A stretch of 64,000 nucleotides of DNA from Isoetes taiwanensis (taxonomy: Eukaryota; Streptophyta; Lycopodiopsida; Isoetales; Isoetaceae), in the NCBI GenBank assembly GCA_021234155.1, contig JAJEKV010000038.1, positions 12,321,785 to 12,385,784 on the forward strand. The letters run 5' to 3'. The notes below the pieces were generated by a model. The model worked only from the letters and a program-made list of their open reading frames with translations, did no database searches and was not told the DNA's origin. Below, piece by piece: positions 55,531 through 64,000 of the stretch. Within the stretch, counting starts at the first letter, position 1, and every line of letters begins with the position of its first letter. The translations under genes and the position numbers were made by a program.

Positions 55531-56060
55531 AGTCATCATGTCCACGTCACCACCATCTTGCCTTGTCACCCAAATGTTGCCAACATCACCCAATGAAAAG
55601 ACCAAAGATGGACATCTTCTCAGTTTTGGCCTAGTCAAAACTTGACCTTGCTTACTTGACATGCCATATCACAACTTGGAGTGCCACATCATCTTTTCCA
55701 TGCTATTTTTGGTGCCACAAAGGTAACGACATGCGCTGTCAAATCCTGGCCACTTGTGGCAAGGGGAACAACTCATAATGTGAACCCTACATTTTTTTTG
55801 CATCGAGGTGGAGACAACACGCGCAAGAGTTTTCATAAGGTCATCATCATGTCCACATCATACATATCTTGCTATGTCACCAAAAAATTGCCACATCGCC
55901 CCCATTGAAAACCAAAAGTTGCATTTTTTTTTTGGCCTAGTCAAAAGTTGGCCTTCCTTACTTGGCATGACATGTCACCAATGGCATGCCACATCATCAT
56001 GCGTATGTCAACTTTTGCAAATTTCAAATTTCTCCACTCATTTCATGGTGATTGCAAGAA
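55531..56060. repeat. Tandem duplication, about 310-bp unit
   Basis: GTCATCATGTCCAC(A/G)TCA, TTTTGGCCTAGTCAAAA, CTTACTTG(A/G)CATG(A/C)CAT and GTGCCACATCATC-like blocks occur at 55531 and again from 55840. Confidence 0.8.
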
Positions 56061-58218
56061 ATATCCTGTGCCACATCATCATGCCACTTTTGCTGTGTCA
56101 TTCACCATATCCAAATATAGTTCTTCAACTGACTTTTGTTCATACATTTAATGTCTATATTTCAAACCGACAATTTTTAATTATGGCACATTGATGTACC
56201 TGCCATGATATCTTCAAAGCACCTAAGAATGAACAAACTGCATGAGATTATGTTTGCCCATTGAACCATGTAGGTGGGGCAAGCTGCTTTCGGGGGGTTT
56301 TAAGGATCCGTCTTTTGGCAATCTGAGTTTCATGAGAATTCGATTCATTGTCTTTGCTTTAGGCATGGCCTAGAAAGGTCTAGTCATTTTCTACCAAAAG
56401 TGCCTAAAATGCTTAATCATCAAGTGACATGGCACATCATCCAGAAAATGCCATGTCATCGTAGTGAAATATGCTTCTTCTAAAAAGTTGCAAAGTAGGC
56501 TAGGCAAATTCTTCATTTTTCCATCCATCCATATTTTGCCACATGATAACTCATTTTTGCCACCTCGTTGCTCATATTGGCCACCTCACCATTGTTGCTA
56601 ATAGAAACTTGATTGCTCTTAGTTAGTTAGAACCTAATAGGATATGGAGGTGGGGTGACCCCATTGCATGCATATTTTGCATTGAAACACATGCAGAAGC
56701 CCTGTTTGTATAAGTGAAATCTAGTACACCTCAATTTTGCCAAGTACCCCCCTCTAGGCAATCTAGAATATGGAGCACACAATCTGACTCTTTGGTGCAT
56801 GGCATATCAAATCGGTGCAATATTTAGAAGCAAGAGAAGTTATAAGAGCGTTTGACTAAATATGAGGTATGCAATTTGGTTCCTATGTCCTTTTACTTAA
56901 AGAAAAGGGGTCTTTTTTTTTTCATTTTACGTTTACCATGTTTGATTTTCATGCATGCACCTTTGTCTAGTATAAGGCATGTTTACCACTTGTCTTTATC
57001 TAGTAAAGTTTGGCTTAGGCACCATCTGACCACCTCTATGTTATACTACTTTCGGATTTATGGTTTTCCTCACCTGTATTAGGCACTTGTTTATTCAAAG
57101 GAGAGCATCTTTCATGGTTTGAATACTATGAGGATATTTGGACTATTCATCCTATTATGGGAAACTTGGCCATGCAAATACCTTCTTCTAGCACCCTTGT
57201 TTTTTAAGGAAATTTGTCTCCCAAATGCTGTTTCATCAGAATTGAGCTCTAATGCATGAGGATCCCAACTTGATCTGAATATTTGTCTAATCACGAGGGA
57301 ACGAAATTCTTAATTTATTGTTATAATCTAATAAAAAATTGCTGTCAATGTCTAGCATAGTGTGGAGATATTACGGTTCTAACTTGATATCCATGGGTAT
57401 TGTCTATACCCTTGTTGCATGTAATGGTAATCCATTAAACTATGCCTAAAAACTAACTTTGGTTTTTGAATAAGTGTGTCCCTTGGAGGCCACTAAACTT
57501 AGAATTTTCAATGGTCTAGTCCTTCTGTCCATAATTTCGACATTGTTGATGCACAATACCTTTACATTAATGAGACATGCAAGCCAATGATAAGACATGT
57601 AAGAGTGGCCTTTGAAATATCAAACTCCGTTACAAGAAAGATTGATCAAGTGGTGCCTAGGCCAGCCTTCGGATACATCAATACTAGCGGTCGATATGAG
57701 GACCATACTTGAGCAAAATCGGCCAAAGAGCGTAATCGAACCACACGAGGTAAAATATGTGGTTTGTACAGATCGCTCCAAAGTTGTCTCTTTGTTTTCA
57801 ATGCCATTGAATTCATCGCATGCATAATCTTTCAATAGTGTTAGTGTGGCAAATTGATATTGGAGGGTTAGGAGGTTTTCAATTCGGCCAAGATGTAACA
57901 AGAATTCCCGTGAGGTTCCTCCGGGCTCAGTCAAGGTGTTTTAGGATCGATGTTCCTTAAACTCTTTCTTGCGTGTTCCTCTTCTCCCATGCTACATGCT
58001 TTTATGTAACTACATGAGAAAGAATAAGTAACGTCATTAGTCTCTTTTTAATATAGTACTAGTAATGGTTATTTAGCACCATTGAATTGGGCATATGTTA
58101 TTAGGAACAAACACGAATAAGACACGTGATAAATCTAAACTGTGAGGTAATATTATCACAATATGTATTATTATTAAATGTTTAGGCGTGATAATTTAGA
58201 TGACCGTAGAAATAAAAA
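56061..58218. other. Unassigned AT-rich sequence
   Basis: No supported gene. Short GCCACATCATC/GCCACCTC phrases continue to about 56600. Confidence 0.35.
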
Positions 58219-58260
58219 AAGAATGAAGGGCTCAGATTTCGATCCGAGTCCTTCATTCTT
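58219..58260. repeat. Perfect-loop hairpin, 19-bp arms
   Basis: AAGAATGAAGGGCTCAGAT and the inverse of ATCCGAGTCCTTCATTCTT match at 17 of 19 positions around TTCG. It lies directly upstream of the exon candidate at 58300. Confidence 0.85.
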
Positions 58261-58299
58261 ATTGGTTCTTTTTTGGATTTCGGTGGAAGGTGGGAACGA

Positions 58300-58541
58300 A
58301 TGGCGGGAAGTGGATCATCTCCGCTTCTGATCATGCCTCACGTAACCCGCCCCAAGATAACAGCTCTCAAATCCGGCCCAAGACTCCTTGCGAGATCGGT
58401 CCAGCGTCCGCTCTGCTATGGTAGTAAGCTTTTCTCTTCCGGCAGTAACCAGCTATGGCAGGATTATATGCATAAACGGCTTCAGATCAAAGATTGCCAC
58501 AAGCTTGGCTTCTAAGAACAGGGGATCTCATATGCGGCAGG
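58300..58541 (+). other. Possible first exon with transit-peptide-like sequence
   Basis: The stretch is GC-richer than its flanks. From the ATG at 58421 one frame reads MVVSFSLPAVTSYGRI then SKIATSLASKNRGSHMRQ, rich in Ser, Arg and Lys without acids, and runs exactly to CGGCAG followed by the strong donor GTGAGT. From the ATG at 58300 another frame gives 71 residues (MAGSGSSPLL...) ending at a stop. Small exon-like pieces lie downstream (59088-59172, CLVGPNPDVDLLTSS; 59257-59294, MRELNISAYFKT), each bounded by CAG and GTA. An organelle-targeted protein is possible; no family is recognised. Confidence 0.35.
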
Positions 58542-59294
58542 TGAGTGGCAGGCAGAGCAGAGGTGAGCCGCAATCATAGCAGATATAAACGGGCAATGCC
58601 TCTTTTTTTTTTCCTGTAATCCATTCTTCGTTTGCCTCATGAAAGTATGATTTTTTTTTGCTTTCTTTCTTTAAAATTGAGTTCATCCTTGTTGGTTTTC
58701 TGCGAAAAATATGAAATGGGATCTTTGATTTGTTTTCCTTATTCAAGGATGCCAGATCCTCTTTCATGAATGGGTTATGGCGTTTCTGGCAAAATAGGTT
58801 TTTTGTAGCAGTGGACATGGAGGGCGAAGTTCTCAATGGCATAAAGAAGATCCAGAGGCGCACAAAATGGTGAAGTAATCAGCCAAATAATCTGGTTTTT
58901 CCATGGCGCCATAGCCAAGAAAGAGGTAAGAATTTTCGTCAAGAATCTTCAAGATTGTGTTTGTGTTTATTTCATTTAAAAAAATCAAGGGCTCGTAAAA
59001 TTAAATCTAAGTTGTTCTTGACTGGATTTTCTCCTATTTATTACCACTTTGCCTCATTTTCTGGATATTAAAAAGACACATAGCAACAGGTGCTTGGTTG
59101 GTCCCAATCCGGATGTAGATCTACTTACAAGCTCGAATGCAGATGCTGATATGCTTACAGGCCCAAAAACAGGTATCATGCATGATTTTCTTTCTTTTGC
59201 ATTTGCTTCATTTTTAAGTACGGCTATTTCTATAATCATTGTTCTCTAACAACAGGTATGCGCGAGCTTAACATCAGTGCATATTTTAAAACAG

Positions 59295-60419
59295 GTAAAA
59301 ATCATTGAACTTCTTTCATTTTTGTATGATCTATTTCCTTATGAAGATCATGAAGTAGCAATCGATCCTATGATGCAGAAAACTGTTTCTTTTCTAAATT
59401 AAGCAACAATTAATTGTGAGAATATCTCTGCACCTGTAACAAAAGTTTAGAATTGAGAAATTAAAATAGCATCCCATCTAAAGGATTGTAATCCATTTTC
59501 TGCCTTAAAAATTATGAATTCCTCCATTACCTTATTAAGTAGTGATAGAATCTTAGAATTTGGATTACAATCTAATATTATTATGCCTTGTGGGTTTGTT
59601 TGGGTTCGATTCCCAAAAGGCTTCCTTGTTCTGAAATAAACAAAGTCAATAAACTATTCATGATGTATTGACTTTTAAATTGTGGTATATTACTATTTTA
59701 TTTTTTTTAATTGTATGCCACGTGTCGACATTTCATTAGTTAAAATAATGCTTTGTCATTTAAAAAAGTATGCCACGTATTAATATTTCATTGGTTAAAA
59801 AGCACATTATAAATAACACCTCGCATTTTCTATGTGTCGTAATAATGCTTTTCTATATGTCCTTATTTAAAAAAAACAACATTTAGTAGTAATGAAAACA
59901 ATAGCTAGCTTTAATTAACATGTGTGGTATTTTGCTAAAGCATCTTACTTTGACGTTGTAATTTTATTTTCCACATGTAATATCCAAACATACATATGTA
60001 ATTTAGAAGACAAACAACCCGTGGCTCCTTTCAATATACATGTAGTACTTTGTTAAATAACATGTAACTATTTTTAAAAACAATCTTACTTTCACATTGT
60101 AATTTAGCTTTTCACGTGTGGTAATATCGAGACCTACGCATGTAATTCTAAAGATAAACAATGCATGGTTCCACTAAAAACAACAGCGAAGGAAAAAAGT
60201 ACACGTTGACAAAAATTCACAAAAACTATATCAATTTTTTCTACGCGTGGATTTTTCTGCCAAAAGACCACCGTGGAAAATTTTTGCCAAAAAACCACTG
60301 TCTCTTTGTGCAAATCCGGATAAACGGGCCACGTGGACTTTTGGGGCCATTTTGCTGTTGTTTTTGGCATAAAACAACACTTCCGTACAACTGTGGACCA
60401 AAAATTGGGGTCAGTGTGT
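59295..60419. other. Unassigned AT-rich sequence
   Basis: Nothing supported. CACGTGTCGA/CACGTATTAA phrases before ATTTCATT(A/G)GTTAAAA are duplicated near 59720-59795. Confidence 0.35.
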
Positions 60420-60839
60420 TTGCAAATGCTCAAAATAGAATGTTCTGGAAGGTTCCAGATGCTCCCGAGCAAGCACCTCAGTATAAAAATAGTAAATACG
60501 TCAGTATAAAAATAGAAAGTTTTTTGGAACTTTGCAAATGGTACAGGTAAGCACCTCAATCTAAAAATAGAAAGTACGGTAAGTTTAAAAACAGAATTTT
60601 TTCTAAGACTTTGCAAAATCTCAAAATAGGATGTTCTAGAATGTTCCAAACGTGCATGGGCAAGCACCTCAATCTAAAAATAGCAAGTTTTTTGACACTT
60701 TGGAAACACTCAAAATAGAAGGTTCTAGAATGTTCCAGATATTCGTGGGCTTCCAGATGCTCCTGGATATGCACCCCAGTCTAAAAATAGCAATTTCTTT
60801 GAAACTTTGAATGTTCTAGAATGTTCCAGATGCACCTGG
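60420..60839. repeat. Array of TTCTAGAA blocks, second locus, left part
   Basis: CAAAATAGAATGTTCTGGAA, GATGCTC, GCAAGCACCTCA and AAAATAG(A/C)AAGTTTTTT repeat in irregular order with a period near 85-100, as at 49.4-51.0 kb. Confidence 0.85.
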
Positions 60840-60975
60840 GTGGCGCGATCTTGGCCCTCCTTATTTCCTCCTACCCACATTAGAAGTTCTTGGTCGTGGA
60901 GGGGATTTGAACACTAGACCTTGCCCCCCAAACCCTCTATCCTTACCACTACGCCAAACATTGATTTCTTGAAAA
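60840..60975 (-). mobile_element. tRNA-derived SINE-like sequence, minus strand, second copy
   Basis: On the minus strand TGGCGTAGTGGTAAGG (A box, 60941-60956) and GTGTTCAAATCC (B box, 60903-60914). The flanks TTCTTGGTCGTGGAGGGGAT and GGCGCGATCTTGG match the 50.16-50.32 kb copy. Confidence 0.65.
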
Positions 60976-61060
60976 AAAAAAAAAGAACTTCACATATAGT
61001 TAAGGCTGGAAGTTAAATAATTCAGGGATGCCTAGGATGTTCTAGAATGTTCTAGATGGC

Positions 61061-61198
61061 CCATCGCGATGGTGGTTTAGTGGTAAAGCCTTGGGTTGGG
61101 GTGACCCCCACCAGGGTTCAAAACCCACTAGCTACCATCGGGTGGGAGACATGGGTGGGTGCAAGTCCCATCAACCTTGCCTTCAAAAAAAAAAAAAA
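61061..61198 (+). mobile_element. tRNA-derived SINE with 16-bp target duplication
   Basis: It contains an A-box-like TGGTTTAGTGGTAAAGC and a B-box-like GGTTCAAAACC, a short 3' body and a 14-base A tail. GAATGTTCTAGATGGC occurs immediately before (61045-61060) and after (61199-61214), a textbook target duplication. It inserted into the TTCTAGAA array, so it is younger than the array. SINEs are transcribed by polymerase III and mobilised by a LINE. Confidence 0.88.
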
Positions 61199-61480
61199 GA
61201 ATGTTCTAGATGGCTCTGGAATCTTCTAGAATGTTCTAGAATCTTAGAAAGTTTTTTGAAACTTTGCAAATGCTCAAAATAGAATGTTCTGGAATGTTTC
61301 AGATGCTCACGGATAAGCACTTCAGTCTAAAATAGAAAGTACCATAGTCTAAAAATAGAAAGTTATCTAAAATTTTGTAAGAACTTCCTGGGCAAGCACC
61401 TTAGTCTAAAAATAGAAAGTCTTGTGGAACTTTGCAAACAATTCAAGGTGCTCTAGGATGTTCTAGAATGTTCTAGATGG
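61199..61480. repeat. Array of TTCTAGAA blocks, second locus, right part
   Basis: Contains the best heat-shock-element arrangement in the window: five alternating GAA/TTC units at exact five-base spacing at 61219-61241, followed by an imperfect TTA and another GAA. Confidence 0.85.
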
Positions 61481-61989
61481 CGGATGTTCTGCTGTTGGCG
61501 ATGGTCGAATTGCGGATAGGAGGTCGCGTGCACCTGGACAGATGGTGGCTGGGCATTTGGTTGCCAATTCCGGGCCTTGCAGGTGGCGGGTTGAGGAGGA
61601 GCGTGATCTGCTAGAGGTCGTTGGAACAGGCTGGGTTGGGTCGGCAATGCCTGGATTCATCAGGTGAGACGGCTTCATATCTGGCTGTTGTTCTGTTTCT
61701 ATGATTATGTCATTGAGAAAAGGGCTAGGAAGGTCAGGGGTGCGGCAGGGCAGGCTGGCATCCCGCCTAATAATCCAGAGATTCCATGCCCAATTCCTGT
61801 AGGGCCTGCTAGTTCCTTGAATGGTAGTGCCATGCCCGGGAGCTGCAGGTGCGGGCGCACTCCAGCAACATCATGCCATGCCCAAGTCTTCTGGCCGGGT
61901 GCTCTTGATGTGTGTTTACATTAGGTTTGTCGGGCGGGGATGTTCCTAAAACTTCTATGAGGCTTTGTCTTCTTTTATGCGATAGAAAT
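61481..61989. other. GC-richer region, possible decayed coding sequence
   Basis: Base composition rises sharply at about 61480 and stays high to 62400. Frames are short (86 codons at 61664-61924, PIPVGPASSLNGSAMPG). It may be the 5' part of the region that follows; no motif is recognised. Confidence 0.35.
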
Positions 61990-62115
61990 TGCATAGCGTG
62001 GGCTGTTGCTCTAAAGAGGGATCGTCGGCCAGATCATCCGCACGCTCGTGAGTGTGTTGAGAGGTAGGTTTAATTCTCCCAAAGCCATGAACGAGGCCAT
62101 TAAGAGAGCCTTCAA

Positions 62116-62409
62116 TTGGCCGTCCAAGCCTCCAGGGGTGATTTTGGTGTGCAGGCATTGAAGAACACCAAACTTCACTGCTTTGAAGGCATGGTCGGCT
62201 ATTGTATGAAGGACATTGGCAAGGTACATTACCTGTGTCATTTGCACAATGTGAGTGAGTCAATGATACAGAAGGGGAAGGATCTTTATTTGCGCTAGGG
62301 CGTTGGAGACACGAAGGGGCTCTGTGTTCTTGACAATCGAAACATCTTGAACAGGGCTGCACTTTTTGTTGCATATCATGGTGGTCGTCGTGCTACTCCA
62401 AGCCAGTGA
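62116..62409 (+). pseudogene. Possible Rep (HUH endonuclease)-like fragment
   Basis: The frame reads LKNTKLHCFEGMVGYCMKDI, then KVHYLCHLHNVSESM. GYCMKD at 62197-62214 resembles motif III (YxxK) of rolling-circle Rep proteins, in which Tyr is the nicking residue. A TAG at 62296 and a TGA at 62407 interrupt the frame, although the reading GVGDTKGLCVLDNRNILNRA between them still looks coding. The upstream HUH motif was not found with confidence; a neighbouring frame (NEAIKRAFNWPSKPPGV) may be its continuation after a frameshift. The identification rests on one motif and is tentative. Confidence 0.35.
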
Positions 62410-62664
62410 TGACTTTAAGGTGTGAAACTTCGTAAAGTTGCTATATTTTACCATTTTTTAAAATCTGGATTCGATGGTTTACTAGGATGCGTATGCTAGC
62501 TACGCCAAATTTTGATAATATTGCATCCCAATTATAGTAAATTCGCCAAATTAATGGACATTTTATAGTAAAAACCTCAATTTTATGGTAAAACATCCAA
62601 TTCTACTAAATTTGTTTCTATAAACATGTTGGAAAAATAGGAAACAATCGCCACCATTTCTATA

Positions 62665-63084
62665 GTTTAGAAGCAGCTAGAGGATGATAAAGTCATCACT
62701 GCTCCAAGCCTTACTTTCACCTTGGCTCGGATGATCAGGAGCGGGAAGTTCACCTTGTCGAGTAGCTAGTTAATACCTTCTAACACAACCCATGTGAATG
62801 AGCATAGAATCCGTGCTGCCTGGAGAATTCTCCTAAATCCTGGTCGTTGTATGCCTTCAGATATTCGGACTATTTTATATGGGCTGCCAGCTGGATATGT
62901 GCCAATTGAAAGGAATGGCCCTGGAAGACGTAGATATTGGGACGATTCCATCCCTGCTGATGAGACCGATGAAAACTTTGTTGACCTTTGTGATCCCACG
63001 TTTAGTCCAGAGGCTGGCATAGCTGAGGAGGGTGCTGATTTTATTCCAGTTTACACAGGCGACCATACCATGGCCGTTGGCTAG
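62665..63084 (+). pseudogene. Unknown protein, stop-interrupted, same frame as 62116-62409
   Basis: The frame reads KVITAPSLTFTLARMIRSGK, a TAG at 62767, then EHRIRAAWRILLNPGRCMPS, IRTILYGLPAGYVPIERNGP, and an acidic tail to a TAG at 63082. It shares the frame of the piece upstream and of the one downstream. The AT-rich gap between (62410-62664) could be an intron or insertion. The family is not recognised. Confidence 0.45.
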
Positions 63085-63150
63085 GCCTGGTAGCTGCTTT
63101 GAGATTGTACAATTGTCTTTACGCTTTGTTTTTGTTTTTGCAGGTTAGAG

Positions 63151-63561
63151 ATGGAGGTTGATGGCGGTGGCCAGGATGGTGGCGTTGATGATGTGGTGCA
63201 TATAGATCCGTCAGTCATTAGTTCTAGTGTGGATGCTTCTCATCCTGATAGCCGAGTTTATCTGCCAGAATTGGAAGAAACATTTTGTGCTGAAGAATTT
63301 ATTAACCAGTTGGTTCAAGTTGGAGCTGAAATGTAGCGAATGGCAGCCTCAATGCGGATCCTTAGGCGTCAGCTGCGCAGGTTTTACATGGCCATTGATG
63401 GAGCTATGAATAGTGTTGCGTGGGAGCGGTTAGGAGTTGCGACCTCTGAACTCCATACTCTGCGCTCGCATATGAGTCTTGCCAGGGGGCTCTTATCACA
63501 GGAGATCCGGGCACTGGATAATGTGATAAGGCAGGGCCGATCTGGGGAACTGCGGAATTGA
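63151..63561 (+). pseudogene. Unknown acidic plus coiled-coil protein with one in-frame TAG
   Basis: The ATG at 63151 follows a plausible acceptor (TTTTTGCAG at 63143). It encodes 136 codons with one TAG (63334-63336), which splits an acidic N-terminus (MEVDGGGQDGGVDDVV) from a basic helical part (SMRILRRQLRRFYMA, LARGLLSQEIRALDNVIRQG) ending at TGA 63559. A CAG-to-TAG change would explain the stop. It may be the last exon of the same unit as 62116-63084. Confidence 0.45.
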
Positions 63562-63895
63562 AGCTTGCTAGTGCTGTGTTTTGTGTTTTGTTGGTGCCGG
63601 TGTATGTTTTGTTGTTGCTGGAGTTTATGTACAGGTGTTCTCTTGTTGGTGGAGTAGATGTAAAGGTGTTCGCTTGTTGTTAATGGTCAACCTTGTTGGG
63701 ATGTTGTTTATGACAGACCCCTTGGTATGGATGTGCATATGCAGTTGTGATGGACAAAGGGCGGTTGTTTACTATCACAAATGCTCTTGTTATGATGAAT
63801 TAATGGCGGTTTTGTGCTAACAAAGCCGGTTGTCTATTGTGACAAATGTTCTTGTTTTTGATGAATGAATGGTGGTTTTGTGCTGTAACAAATGT

Positions 63896-63972
63896 TTCTG
63901 TTATAAGCATTTGATGCTTCATGCTCATGTTTTCTTCTGTTATAAGCATTTGATGCTTCATGCTCACGTTTA
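63896..63972. repeat. Tandem duplication, 39 bp
   Basis: TTCTGTTATAAGCATTTGAT followed by GCTTCATGCTCA occurs twice in a row. Looser repeats with ATGGTGGTTTTGTGCT precede it from 63770. Confidence 0.9.
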
Positions 63973-64000
63973 TAATTCTGGACAATGGTTTGTGGGCATT

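Noticed and set aside
60134-60667. 177-codon minus-strand frame and the overlapping plus-strand frame of 129 codons
   Set aside because: Lies mostly in the TTCTAGAA repeat array; the length reflects repeat composition and there are no motifs.
61071-61150. Functional tRNA gene
   Set aside because: A and B boxes are present, but the acceptor and anticodon stems do not form a proper cloverleaf, and the A tail with target duplication shows a SINE.

Overview
The window reads as nuclear DNA of a land plant. It is AT-rich, very gene-poor, and packed with plant-type transposable elements: Copia LTR retrotransposons, a LINE of the DUF4283/APE type, tRNA-derived SINEs, Helitron 3' termini, foldback and TIR elements, and a large non-autonomous LTR element. 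A large repeat-rich genome such as a gymnosperm's would fit, but the sequence does not fix the species. No bacterial features, CRISPR array, rRNA gene or functional tRNA gene were seen.

Layout, left half. 1-3103 is a decayed, 3'-truncated Copia element, cut off where a hairpin sequence begins; that hairpin recurs at 3479. 5182-5707 is a broken, minus-strand partial copy of the membrane-protein gene found at 39-41 kb. 6354-14167 is one insertion with a GAAAT target duplication that carries three LTR copies (a 29-bp stub, 2391 bp and 1977 bp) and no gag-pol; it split an older tandem repeat of roughly 115 bp. 16.1-17.3 kb has exon-like pieces of an unidentified gene. 18216-26101 is a degenerate but nearly full-length LINE bounded by a 12-bp target duplication. 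Just after it, 26641-26955 holds two exons of peptidyl-tRNA hydrolase 2, with no further PTH2 exons recognised in the window.

Layout, middle. 28.9-39.0 kb is a cluster of mobile-element debris: foldback copies (28.9 and 37.9 kb), Helitron-like 3' ends (31.54, 38.90, 39.02 kb) and two TIR elements (32288-33040 and 33090-34258), the second carrying an ankyrin-repeat fragment. 39343-40929 (minus) is the only long, apparently non-transposon ORF: a multi-pass membrane protein resembling the plant BLE2-like family, with a frameshifted C-terminus. 41574-46160 (minus) is a recent, structurally complete Copia element (LTRs with 3 differences in 225 bp, GCTTC target duplication, primer binding site, polypurine tract). 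Its pol frame is interrupted by two TAG codons and its gag is broken.

Layout, right half. 46.4-48.1 kb is a tandem duplication and 48737-48765 a minus-strand Helitron end. 49.0-51.0 kb and 60.4-61.5 kb are two copies of a composite repeat: tRNA-like SINE heads beside arrays of TTCTAGAA blocks that form near-perfect heat-shock-element arrangements. A second, clean SINE with a 16-bp target duplication lies at 61061-61198. 51-56 kb holds further tandem and foldback repeats. 58.3-59.3 kb has a possible transit-peptide first exon. 62.1-63.56 kb contains an unusual, stop-interrupted coding region with a Rep-like YCxK motif, the best candidate in the window for something poorly described.

How the pieces relate: there is no operon-like logic. 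The sequence is a history of nested insertion, capture of gene fragments (ankyrin, perhaps PTH2) and decay by point mutation. All identifications were made by reading motifs; no database search was possible.
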